From Doryteuthis pealeii (taxonomy: Eukaryota > Mollusca > Cephalopoda > Myopsida > Loliginidae), in contig CM042176.1 of NCBI GenBank assembly GCA_023376005.1, positions 12,285,276-12,349,275 of the forward strand: a stretch of DNA of 64,000 nucleotides, written 5' to 3'. The notes under the pieces were generated by a model that was given only the letters and a program-made list of their open reading frames with translations, was not told where the DNA came from and did not search any database. This document shows positions 1-12,100 of this stretch, piece by piece (position 1 is the first letter of the stretch; every line of letters begins with the position of its first letter). Made by a program: the position numbers and the translations under genes.

Positions 1-354
1 AGTCTCTATGAAAATCCAAGTTAGATTTGCCTCAAAACTGCCCATGTTATCAGTGCATTGAAAATCCTACAATATGTCTTATATATCACTAAGAAATAAG
101 TTTACATAATATATAGTGTGGTTAATTTGCATACTGGTTTTAACATAACAGGCTTTAATGAATAATTATTGGTGTTATTGATCTCTAATATTATGATTTT
201 ATTCGCTAGCATATTAAAATTAATCCTATGAATGATTTTATATAGAAACCAATTAAAACATAATTAAAATAAGTGTATTCTTTTTTTATATGTGTTCTTA
301 TTTAATTTTGTTAGTGTTTCTAATTTAATATATTTCATTATTTCTATTTCTTAC

Positions 355-486
355 CTTCGCATTAACAGTGTTTCTTCTTTAGTAATTTCTCTTGGAACTT
401 CCTCTTGGATAAGAATATCATCTTTTGTCTTTTCCTTACCAGTATGTTCTTGCAGACCACGTGGTTTGCACGACTTCTTCCTACGA
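355..486 (-). pseudogene. HYDIN: Second copy of HYDIN exon J, out of gene order
   Basis: The 132 bp with both splice sites are the same as exon J at 42378-42509. It lies downstream of exon Z, whereas exon J belongs between I and K, so it cannot be spliced in order. It is part of the 1-1877 duplicate and is probably an assembly artefact. Confidence 0.85.
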
Positions 487-1298
487 CTGAAAAAAATATA
501 TCAACCACATTTTGTGATATTAGAGTAGATCGTATCAATGACTATTAAAATTTTGATATTGTAATATATTTCAATACTTACCTAGCTTCTCGGGCCGTGT
601 GTCTAGTGGCTTCGGCCATTGGACTGATGTTGTAAACCACCTTCTGGTATATATATTATGAGAGGACACCCGTGGTTGTGTCTCTCATTTCTAATCTTAT
701 ATTACTTGAGTACTACTTCTTCTTTTATTGTCTGAAGTTTCTTTTACTAGTGAGTAGCACTTTCTTACTTCTTTCTAGTGAGTCTGTGAGTAGCTATCTT
801 CATCTGTAACTTGGCTGGTATTTCTTCTTTCTACTTCATGGCCTGGTCTGGTCTCTTGATCTGTGTGGTTTCTTCTAACTTCTAGTTCTGACTTCTCAGC
901 TGGTATCTTAAGAGATGCCAAGGTTGTCATTGTTTTTAGTGGCAGACACAAGGCATATATTTTGTGAATCATATTTTTATTTAATCTTAACTACTGGACC
1001 ATAACCGTGCATAATGGACCCTGCTGGGTATGTCTTTACATAATGATGTCCAGTAGCCGACTGACTCTTTCACACAGTTCAAACTCTGAACAGGTAGAGA
1101 AGGGTCAACCTAAGTTTATTAAGTGTCAATCAATCTAACAGTCCAGATTTGAATTTAAATAATATCATCCTGATTTGAATTCAAATCTATCTTCTACACT
1201 AACCGTCCAAAACCATCAATTATATAACACTGATAAGAATATGATATCAGTGTAATCCAGGTGGCATCCCTCCAATAATCCCTCCCCTTGTCTAAAAG

Positions 1299-1787
1299 TG
1301 TTACATAATTATTAGATTCCTAATATTTATGTGCAGTTGTGTAGAAATCAAAATGGCTGTCATAAGTTGCAGCCCACGGCTTAAAGGTTGAATGACAAGG
1401 CTTGACCTCAGTCCTAACCTCCAGTGGATACCGTGAGAATCGGTGGAGAAGACCCTCCTTTGGTTTAGATTAGAAATAGATTTTAGTCAGTCGGCCAAAA
1501 CCACGATGGTGGTGAGTCGTGTTATGCATGCTCCGACTCGATCTGCGCAGGTAGTCTGGTGGGAATTTCAAAATAAAATATGATCAAAGTAATTTGAAGT
1601 CTTGTGTATTATCTAAAAACTACCAATGACACAGGGCTTCTGATAAAGAGAAAATCCCAAGGAACACCAGACACGAAATCCCCAAAGCCAAAGTCCAGAT
1701 GCTGGAAGAGACCTAGAAGAACTTAAGATATCAAAGACGCCAGAAGAAGAATACAAGAAAGTAGTAAAGAAAAAGGGTTATACAACA
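1299..1787 (+). mobile_element. Solo LTR, family 1 (copy in the duplicate)
   Basis: Starts TGTTACATAATTATTAG and ends TATACAACA. AAAG flanks both sides. Same insertion as 43330-43822; a third copy is at 36987-37453. Confidence 0.7.
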
Positions 1788-1910
1788 AAAGAGGCAGGGC
1801 TGGGTTTATTGCCCAGTGCTGAGACACCTCAAAAGAGGAATGCCGAGGGGATACATGCAATTTTTAACACTGGCCACNTACCTGCTCTCATTCGAGGTGG
1901 AACATTGTCC

Positions 1911-2500
1911 TAAACAAAATGGCATTACTTTTTGACTCACTATGTGGAGAGTAGGGATGTGATCCACAGTGGACCAGCTTTATTTTGATGTATGATACAT
2001 GTTCCTGTGTTGGTAATTATACCTGTTCCTAAACAAATGGGCATTACTTTTTTTACTCACCCCTGTAATTGAATATTATAATGAAACTAGAAGCAGCTTG
2101 GTATCCCTGCTTCATAAAATTCTGTTGACTGTTCTTTGAGCCACTTCTTCACTACAGATTTCACTTCCTCATCACTGGAATAATGTTTGCTTCTCAAACC
2201 CTTTTTCATGGGTCTGAAGAGATGATAGTCTGAAGGCACTAAATCTGGTGAGTATGAAGGATGCGGTAAAGTTGTCCACTCGAATGAGGTGATTTTCTCC
2301 CTTGTCCTAATGCTTGTGTGCGGTCGAGCATTGTCATGCAGAAGGAGGACATTGTCGAATGGCAAGTTGGGTTTTACTCGTCGAATTCTTGCTCTGAGCC
2401 TCGTTAGGGTCTCAATGTAGGCCTTAGTTTTATTTAAAAAAACAACTTCAGATGAAATAAAGAAAATGGCATTACTTTTTGACTCACCCTCGTACATTAC
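1911..2500 (-). mobile_element. Mariner relics, three 5' ends in the same orientation
   Basis: The terminal repeat GGTGAGTCAAAAAGTAATGC (reverse strand) occurs near 2500, 2065 and 1945, all in the same direction. The first leads into a truncated transposase; the next two are stacked behind it and share sequence with the mariner end at 38203-38365. No opposite (3') terminal repeat is seen. Confidence 0.75.
2087..2497 (-). pseudogene. Mariner transposase fragment
   Basis: The C-terminal half of a DD34D mariner transposase. HDNARPH and YSPDLVPSDYHLF hold the second and third catalytic Asp, with exactly 34 residues between them, followed by KHYSSDEEVKS and KEQSTEFYEAGI. The first catalytic Asp and DNA-binding domain are missing: the 5' terminal repeat is joined almost directly to the YIETLTRLR region, and the C-terminus is cut short. 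Inactive relic. Confidence 0.92.
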
Positions 2501-2576
2501 AACTTAAATACTTTCATCCATAATGGCCATAATTTTTGCTAGTTTTAATAAAAATATTAAAAGTAAAAACACTTAC

Positions 2577-2747
2577 TTGATTATAATGTTGCCAAAGAGA
2601 AAGGCTCTTGCAAATTCGGTGTTCCTCAAAGATGGCGCCAATGTCATCAATACAAATGGCTGGAACACAACATTCTGCTTGAATTCGGTATGGAATGCCA
2701 TGTGGAAATAATTTTGGATCTCGGTCCGCGATATCAATGCTTAGTTC
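2577..2747 (-). CDS. HYDIN: HYDIN exon Z (last exon in window)
   Basis: 171 bp, phase 0 at both ends, acceptor TTTCAG, donor GTAAGT. Encodes ELSIDIADRDPKLFPHGIPY, RIQAECCVPAICIDDIGAIF and EEHRICKSLSLW, directly continuing exon Y. The gene continues beyond the window's left side. Confidence 0.95.
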
Positions 2748-5700
2748 CTGAAATACAATATTTGGTATTCAATTATTTTTTTATCGATAATTTCTATGAA
2801 AATTATAGGTTTATGGTATTGATGCCATCTATATATTAATACTTGTGTTCCTTAATTGCATAATCTCCATTATAATAAGATGAAACATCATGTTACTGCA
2901 CTGTCAAGATATATTTTTTGGACCATATGACCTTTAGGCACCCGTTTACGATCTTGTTTCATAAGGACATTTTTTCATTTACACCGTCAACATCCGGTTA
3001 TTTGTTAGGGGTTATGGTTAGGGGTTAGTTTTATTTAAAAAAAAAAAACTCTAAAAATCGTTGGTTAACAAACAACCGCATTTTGACTGTGTAAATGAAA
3101 AAAATGTCCTTATGAAATGAGATCGCAAAACGGGTGCCTAACGGTCATATTTTTTACTTAGGGATACAGGAGAAGGAGATGCCCTTGTTTGCCGTAGATT
3201 TTTTACAAACACAGTGACGAGTACGCCAAAAAATGTTGATTCCTGACAATTATGGAGACGCCCTTTGGATTTTCGCCATAGCCCCTTTGTTATTTATTTA
3301 GGAACATAGAGACATAATTGTTTTTGGGTGCATGTATCTTTATTTCACAAGTCCCCTAACTTGAACATGTGCATGGAAGAAATCAGTAGACAGCACTAGT
3401 ATGCATCTAGCCCCAACGGCTTTCTTGCAAAGTCTTACTTATTCTATCTCTTAATTTTCCTAAGGTCTAAGAAGCTCACTCAGATGACCTTGAGATCAAA
3501 GTGTAGCGTAACTGTTGTGATGTTAGTCCCAACAGTAAAAAGAAGTCAAGTCGAGATGGGGTAAAATAAGACAAGTGTATTTACAATTAATGGTACATGT
3601 ACGACTAGCTTGTTGTTAACGGGAACAGTCCTACCTTTCCACTCGGTGTCTCACTATTTATAGTGAGAACCGGTGCATGTTCTCCACTGTAGGAACGGCC
3701 GGTACAACACCCCCCTTTGAAAATATCCCGTCTGGGATTAATAACGTTTTTGTTTGGGGTTCACCATAATCAACCTCAGTCGATTCCCGTTTTCTTTTTG
3801 ATCTCCTATTCTCAGGAGTAGTCTCTGGTATGGGCACCTGAAAAGTATCAAACACTGTGTCCATGATGTCCTCTTCGGGTGATATGGTCACCTCACTGTT
3901 CGAGTATCTTTTCCGAATTTGGTTAGTGTGACGTTTGTGCACGAAATCTGGTCCCTTAATCATATAGACCATGTTGCCTATTTGTTTATCCACAGTGCCG
4001 GACTCCCAGAAAGTCCTATTGTTTTTGTCAATCTTAAAAAAAACTTTTTCACCAACTTTATACCGTTTTTTTGTTATCGGTTTTTTTCGCTTGGGATTAT
4101 GTGCCAGAAACAAGTCTGACGTTAAGATATTTTTAATTTTCTTTTTCTTAACATAAACTGTAGGTGAACTCTACTCAATTTTTGAAATGACACCCATGTT
4201 TTCGAGTCTTTCTAATTCACCGTTTATTTGCTCTATAGCAGCGTATGGAACATTTCTTTTCTTTCTGAACACTGGCTGTTCATTCAATTTGACTTCAAAT
4301 CTTGCAACCGCTTTCGTACACCTTCCAAGACCCCCTGAAAAATACGTCTGGAAAATTTTCTTTAATTCCCTCTTGAGTTTTCTGCCTCCGCATTTGAATC
4401 CTCAACCTTTTGCAAAAAGAACTTAAAGGCAGATCCCATAGTCTAAACTTTTCGATCAGATCAGTTCCAAAGAGGTTATTTGATTTTCGCATGACGAAGA
4501 TTTTGGCCTTTTCGGTCTTATTCTGGAAAGAAATATTCGTCAATAATTCCCCCTCGAAGGTTATTTTTCACCACTGACACTTCTCGCCGTTTTTTGTGAT
4601 TTGATCATAGTGGGTCGCCCAAGCTTCTTCCATGTCTGTACATTAATGATGGAAATGTCAGACCCACTATCAAGCTGAAGTCTTACTTTCTTTTAAACAT
4701 TTTGACCTGTACATATTTCCGGATATTTTGTTCCTCAGGTTCAATTTTTGTCAGTTTAATGGATGTCTTTCTACCAGATTTTCTTTTACAACATGATGCC
4801 TTATGACCCTTCTGGTGGCAGTTGTAACATTGTTTAAATTTGTAGGGACACTCATTATACCAATGTTTGTCTCCACACCACCAACACGGTCCCGGTGGAT
4901 TTTTACCATGTTTTTTTCTCTGGTTATTTGTTGAAGTCAATTTTTTCTTCTGATGGATCTTTTTAATGTGCGACACTCCGCTTTCCTCTATGTCACGACT
5001 GTCCTGTTTTAACACAACAAAACGTTCACAGTCTTCTGCTAGGTTTTGAAGTGTTAGATTCGGTACACTTTCGAGTTTATTTAACACACGACGTCTGATT
5101 TCAGAGTCTTTATTTAAGACCAGACCTTGCACGAATATTAAACATTTAAAATTATCTGATGATAATTCCTCAAGTTTGAAATCGTCGCAATGCTTATTCA
5201 CTATACTTGCATACGTAGTGTAGTCGTCTTCCTCTCTTCTAGTGACATTCATACACTTATATCTCCTGTGAAAAAGAGAAGTTTTTGTCGAAAACAGTTC
5301 TGTTAGTAAAGTAACTGTTTCTTGGAAGTTCAACTCACTGGTCTTTTTTGGAAGGATAAAATTCACGAACTTTGTATGCTCAGCAGCCCCTAATTTCTTA
5401 GCAAAAATCTAACTTTTTTAGAGTCTGTCCATGTACTGCAGTCCGATACAAAAATATCCTCATATCTTCTATAGAAGTGCTCAAAAGTGACATCGTCTTC
5501 TGGATTATATTTGAAATTTTCAATAGCGTTCCACACAGCCGTCTGGGAGAATGCATTATGATTCTCGCTTGCTTTCGATAACTGTGTTGCCTCTAAAAGT
5601 TTCCTCTGTTCCTCCTGTGTTTTTACCAAAAGTTCTTCGAAGTGTCTCTGCTGTTGTAGCAGTCTTTCTTGGAATTTTTCTTCCATTGCGATCGAAAGCT

Positions 5701-8700
5701 CTTTTTGTTCAGCATTTATTTTTCTTTGGGCTTTTTGCTGGTCCAAAAGCTCTCTTTTAAATTTCTCCTCACTTTCAATTCGTTTTCTTTCTAGTTCTAA
5801 TTGTTGTTCGGTTTGGAATTTAACTAATTGAAGAAGAGAATCTTTGAATTCAGTATCCATCCTTACTTTTACACTTGTACAATTCAGTTTTCCGTTCAAC
5901 GTGCTTAATTAGTTGTTCAACTAATACAGTTTTAGTTCCAGTTCTTTTGTTTGAAAATAGAAATTAAATAAAAAGTCTTTTTTTTTTCTTTCTTTTCTGC
6001 ACGTAAAAACAAAGTCCGACCAATAGCTTTTTTTTCCTTTTCTGCATGTAAAAAAACAGTCCGACCAATAGATTCTGTTCAGCACAAAAGAAAAAAAGCA
6101 CAGCTTTTATTTCTTTATTTCAATTTGTGTTCTTACACACAGCAAAATAAAGTTTGTCGCTATAAGCATAATAAGACTAGTTTTATCGGAATCTTTTTTT
6201 TTTTTTTTTTTTTTTTTTAACCCCCCACTTTTTTTTTTAATTCTGACTTGCTTATTTAACGTTCTTTGTTTAGAAACACAAATGACTTACGCGAATATTT
6301 TTTTCTTGTCTGCCTTTTCTTTCCCTTGGCCAATTGGTAGACCGTTTTAATAAATAGTCAAGCGAATTTTGCTCTAATAAATAGTCAAGCGAATTTTGCT
6401 CAAACAATTATCTTAACGAGTCAGTGAACTTAAAAAATTTAAAGTCTTACCGTGAACAGATTTCTCGAATCTGGGAAGGCAGTCAACTTTTTTTTCTTTT
6501 GAACACTTAAGGTGTCAGTATATTCAATTAACTTAATAATTGAGAATATTTTTTCGCGTTCTTTTTGAATTTTGCAGTAATTACTTTGCTGTTAACTCTG
6601 AATCCAAAAATCTGTTTGCAATGACGAAGCTGTTTTCCGTGAAGATCTTGTATATTAATCACTTTAGGTGATTTTCTTTCAGTGAACTCGTTCCGACTAC
6701 TCGTCGCCAAACTGTTGTGATGTTAGTCCCAACAGTAAAAAGAAGTCAAGTCGAGATGGGGTAAAATAAGACAAGTGTATTTACAATTAATGGTACGTAA
6801 CGGGAACAGTCCTACCTTTCCACTCGGTGTCTCACTATTTATAGTGAGAACCGGTGCATGTTCTCCACTGTAGGAACGGCCGGTACAACAGTAATTATTA
6901 TGGTCTATGGGGAATTTGGGGATTGAAAAGAAAACGGTAATTGGATTTCTAGAGAAAGAGAAGAAAAAGAAATAAGAACAAAGTTTAAAGTTTGGAAGGG
7001 TAAACACCCAACGGGTGGCCAGCAATTGACCGATGAATGACCCCGGAACTAGATTTAAAAATAAAAACGGAAGTTCCGAGTTTTGGACCGGAAGCAGAAG
7101 TGGGTGACCCTTCCACCCCGGGATGAGAAACGGAAGAAGAGAAAAATCAGCCGTTTTCGACTGGGCCTTCATAAGGGACAGACGGGGCCTCCTGAGTTCC
7201 CTGTAATGTGTTTTGCATAGTAGTATCAAACATGATCTATGATAGAATAATTTGACCTTACCCTCTCTCTCACTCTCTCTCTCTCTCTCCTTCTCTCTGA
7301 AAAAGAACCCACAAGCCTAGAAAGAAATAAACAGCCCCCTTGTGGCTATAGGATTTGTGTATGTTGTTTCTACTAACAACTACTACTATGGCCCGACTGG
7401 CCCTATGCTACAAAAGTCTGCCTGTCATACATAACTTGGGGTGTTTGACCATCATTGCCTTTGCCGCATCCCCTGTGTTTGATGGCAACAATTCATCTCA
7501 AACACCACTGTTAAGGCAATCTCCTTCCTCCAGCAGGATCTTCTTGCAAGATGTCTTCACTGACTATGTCATGCTCTTTATTGACAACTTGGTGACATCA
7601 TTTGTGAATCTATCAACCCAGTACCACCCCAGGGATGGAAGAAACGCCAGGGAGTCAACTGAAAACTTGGTTCAAAACAATCAAGCAAGATGCTCAGATC
7701 CAGGCCTTTATGGAGTTTGTCAGTGAAACCATGAATCGTTGACACTAATATTATCAGTTGTGTTGGATCGCTGCGCATGGTCTTGGCTTCATTCGGGATA
7801 CAATGAATTCATATGGTGATTCAGGGTGAATGCCATCACAGGTACAGCTATATACTTATGTTATATATCCCTTTACATCTATATATCCCTTTACATCTGT
7901 ATATATATATATACCAACCCCTCCGCACAAGCAGGATGTGACACAAGATCAATTTCTTAAGCGGAGTTCAACAGGTTTGAATTCAGAGTTTTCCTTCTCC
8001 AAGACCGGTTGACTAACCAAGGTTAAATAGCCCAGTCTGCCCTACTATTTATCCATTGCTGGAGGGAGAGTAGGATTCATACCTTTCCCAAGGGTATTAG
8101 CGCTAAGTGAAATGCAATTACCATGTCCAGGATTTGAACTTGGGGCGACGAGTCCATTTCCTATGACTTTAACCATTACACCACGCGCTTCCTATTTACA
8201 TCTGTATATGATTGGCGAGAGAGACAGGATGAGGGGATGATGGGGGATTCTTACTTGTTTGGTGGCCATTTTCTTATGTTGGGTTTTTTCTGTGGGTTGA
8301 TTTCTTCTTTCTGTTTCGCTGTTCAGGTTGGTCATCTCTTGTTGATTAATTAACAAAGAATCGTTTTTCTATTTTATTTATTAAAAACAACCCAAAACCA
8401 TGCGGTGAGAAGCGGCATCTTGAGAGAACATCTTTTCTCGATGAGTGACTGGCCACAACTAACTAAAAACTTAACTTCTGTTCACACGCTTCTGTTCATG
8501 TATTTCACGGGGTCAAGCAGAAGTGACCACATGTCAATCATAATGGTCGGCAGTAACTTTCCATTCAACTCTCCGATTTGAATTTTTAACGATTCAATTC
8601 AAATATATCTAGCTACAGTACTTACACAATTCATAGGCTACCCATGAATTATGTAACACTTATCTGAACTTATTTGTGTTATTCCATGATTTCTTACAGT

Positions 8701-9093
8701 TAAGCATCAAATTCAAATTCTACAAATGATAAAAATGGATCTGAATAGACCGTAAAATCCATCTCGAAAACACTTTGCAACCTTACCTCATCACAGGCTC
8801 CCATATTATCGGCTGAACATTCAACATTAATGACCTGCTGCGATCCAGGCATAACGTTGCCACAAGCTGGGGAAATGCCAAACATGCCAAGCATTAATCG
8901 AACACCAGGTGATGCATCTGGTCTACAAAAAAAAACAAAATCAATAGGAATAAGATAATATTGTACATAGAGATTATTAGCATGATTATTGGAAAATATA
9001 AGACCCCTACTGGAGGCATTTGTTGTGTAATGGTTATCGTCATAGGAAATGGACATGGTGAACCAAGTTCAAATCCAAATAATGGAGCGAAAT

Positions 9094-9139
<46 letters not shown>

Positions 9140-12100
9140 TCTCTGGGAATTTGAGTTAAAGATGGATCACCCTATTCCAGCCAGGAGCCTAAACCTAGTG
9201 TTGATTAACAAAAAAAAGGTGTCAACTGGTGGACTTTGCAATTCCAGCAGATCACAGGGTGAAGCTGAAGGAAAATGAAAAGATGAATAAATACCTGGAC
9301 CTTGCCAGAGAATTGAAAAAGCTGTGAAATATGAGAATGAAAGTGATACCAATTGTACTTGGTGCACATGGAACGGTCCCAATAAACTTGGAAAAAAGAC
9401 TGGAGGATCTGGAAATCAGAGGAAGAATTGAGACCATCCAGACTACTGCACTGCTGCAATTGGCTAGATACTCAGGAGAGTCCTGGAGACTGAGGAAACT
9501 TGTTGTCACTCAGCCTCCAGTGAAATACCATCAGCTAAAGCTGATGTGAAAAGGATCAGAAGGAGTGAAAATAATATATAAAATAAACAAAACATAACAC
9601 CAGAATGAATTAAATGTAAGTAAAGTCATCGGGGTGGCCTAAAGTCAGTATCAGCCAGACAGCGAGGGAGTCTATCCCCTTTGCATTAGCGCATGACCAA
9701 GGAAATTTTTTTGGCATCTAAGGTGGAGTACCATACCTACCATTAGCTCCTCACTTTACCGCACAAATCCATGTGATACTCATACGCTGAGTTGGTGAGG
9801 GAAGGTATTGAACCCAGAACCTTGTGGTTTCAAATCAGATGCTCTACTGACTGAGCTAAACCGTTGTAGAAATTGATTCAGTACTAGACTAGAACCCCCT
9901 CCCCAGAATCCCACACAAAGAAAATCAATCTTCCCATCATGACCCACAAACTAAATTAACCTTCCCATCATAACCCACCCTTCTCATGATGTACCACACA
10001 ATTATTTTTCATTTATATATCTTATTATTAGCTTATTTATTTTTTACATTTTATTAATTTGATAATTCCCACTGTTACAATTTTATAGGCCATCCTTTAG
10101 GCTTCAAGCAAGAGCGCTTGTCCAGCAGAGTGTTAAGACGAGCGTAGTTTCGATCTACGGGTAAAGAATCCTTTGATTGTTTCTTGATGCTCTTCAGTCT
10201 GGCAAGTCGTTCGTCAATGATTGCAAATGGATGTCTCTCAGTATCAGTCATTAAGTAGTCAACCAACCACACATTAGGGCTGTTGATTGGCTGAGGTTTA
10301 AACCATGTGACCTTGCTTAGTCTATAAATTTAAGTGGTGTATTATAGCACACCTTACATACAAAAAATTCCAACACCCACAAGATTAAAACTCGCAAAAT
10401 GTGCCACTCTAACCATCCAAACTTTTTTCATTGTCATTCCATCAGATTTCATTTGAAATTTTCGTGTTGTTTGGTGTAGACTTTTTAGCCCACCTGTTGA
10501 GGCAATTCTCTAAGCTCCATACACCGAGTGGAGCAAGCAGGCCATGGTGGACAGGACCTAACTAGCTGGGGGCTGCCCAGCTTAAGGCGAGAGGTAGCTG
10601 TCCAGTGAGGTGCAATGACCTCTCCCACCATCGGAAGTGACCTCTAACGCTCTTTCCTTTGCCAATCAGATGAGCTTATCACTGGTAACTGCCACTTCCC
10701 CATGTTGTGTCGGCACATGCCATGGAGCGTCCTCTCCATTTTTGTAGTGGATTGTTGTTGGAATCCGTCCGTCTACTAAAGACGATGGCATAGTGTCCAC
10801 TTTTTCTTTTGATCTGCATCTGTGTGAGTGGCTGAACAGTAAGAGTAAGGATGAAATGTTGTTAAGACGCTTCGTCAGGTCATTTCTCATTCTTCAGCCT
10901 TCTGTAGTATGCTGATACAATGCCTTAGAAAGTGTGCTGGTGGGAGCGCTTATTTGACATGAATCCTCAGGTTGACAATCTCCAGACAAGTGAGCCCCGT
11001 TTATGGGCACGGTGTTGCGAGTGCTTATTTTCGCGTCTCTCCTGGGTAACTGCTCTGTGATGAGTAACGGTGGATGGAACCCTCTTCAAGTTGACTATTT
11101 AGGTCCTCAGCCTTCTGATAAGTGTGCTGTCGAAACGGCCTTCAGAAAGTATGCTGTTAAAAAACGCCTCCATCCAGATTGACAGCCTACAGACAAGTGC
11201 TGGGGTTTTAATTCTGGCGCCAACCTCCTGTTGGTGATTTTCCCTCTAGCGGCAGGGGGAGATAATTCACTATCAGATTTCCAATAACAGACCAATTTTT
11301 GAATGGCAATTTCTGGTGCAGTGTGTCCATGTGTAATTGTCTACTGCAGAACATCACATGAGTTCATCCTTGCTTCTCCAGTAGTGTCCAGCATGTTTAC
11401 CTTATTTGGGTGGTTTGTGTTATAGGAGGCAAGTGGCTGTATAACTTCTTTTGTGTGTGTGTGTGGGGAGGGGGGACTCTTTTCAAGATTTGTTTAAATT
11501 TAACTTAGTTTGTCACAAGACCTATAGTATGGAGTACCCAATGAGAATTGAGCTGACCTGTGTCGGCCTACTTCAAAAACCATTTCACTAGACGAGGCTA
11601 AATATCTAGCTTGTTAACCATTACACTATGACGAGGTGCCATCATCATTAGGTCGCACTGATAGCACAGATACCCTGACTTTCTTGCCACCTGTCCCTAT
11701 CAGTCATCACCCCTGGAAAGTCTTTCACACGGCATCCAAAATCCGCACAGAGTTAATTGATATATATTAGCTGGTCGGTCTACAATGGTGTGTCCACAGA
11801 ACATCACTTATGAGTTCGTTCTTACTTCTCCAGCATGTCTTGTTTACCTTACTTGGATGGTTTGTGTTATAGGAAGCAAATGGCTGTACAACTGCTTTTT
11901 TGTGGGGTGCTCCTTTCTGGATTTGTTCAAAACAGAATGCAAGAGCTTTGTGTAGTTCCCATCTAGTTTTTCTCCAAGCATTTCATTAAAGTCCAAGTGG
12001 TACAGCCATATAGTAGTATTGACATGTCTACAGCTTGGAAGAACTCTTGCTTTATCTTATCAGAGAAATCAGATTTCCATATGATCAATAAGTCAATCAC

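Larger units (their letters stand above)
1..1877. other. Near-identical duplicate of 42026-43913
   Basis: The segment follows 42026-43913 almost base for base. Most differences are single-base indels, many in homopolymers, with a net loss of 11 bases here. Similarity stops at the N at 1878. It includes exon J, a SINE head, an LTR and its flanks. The indel pattern and the N favour an unpolished contig end joined in the wrong place; a real segmental duplication is the alternative. Confidence 0.85.
3513..6890 (-). mobile_element. Gypsy-like LTR retrotransposon, internally deleted
   Basis: Two LTRs (TGTTGT...ACAACA) enclose 3 kb on the minus strand. After the 5' LTR comes TGGCGACGAG, a likely primer-binding site; before the 3' LTR is a G-run polypurine tract (3710-3720). 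In order there are gag, a protease start, the first part of reverse transcriptase and an integrase C-terminal end. Most of reverse transcriptase, RNase H and the integrase core are deleted, with the junction near 4110-4150. The LTRs match except for one 19-base indel, so the insertion is young. Reading frames are broken, so it cannot act on its own. Confidence 0.9.
3502..7412 (+). mobile_element. Family 2 LTR, interrupted by a Gypsy-like element
   Basis: Its first 11 bases (TGTAGCGTAA) are at 3502-3512 and the rest at 6891-7412. The intact relative at 23825-24362 shows the empty site. GTAAC before and GTAAT after the inserted element are its 5-bp target duplication. AAAG flanks the outer LTR. 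Confidence 0.78.

Noticed and set aside
292..528. Plus-strand protein of 78 residues, found twice
   Set aside because: It is the antisense of HYDIN exon J and its intron, repeated because the segment is duplicated.
3001..3030. Interstitial telomere
   Set aside because: The TTAGGGG stretch is the centre of a MITE found in three places, not a telomeric array.
7355..7726. 123-residue secreted protein
   Set aside because: Frame spans an LTR end and a repeat also found broken at 60138-60443.
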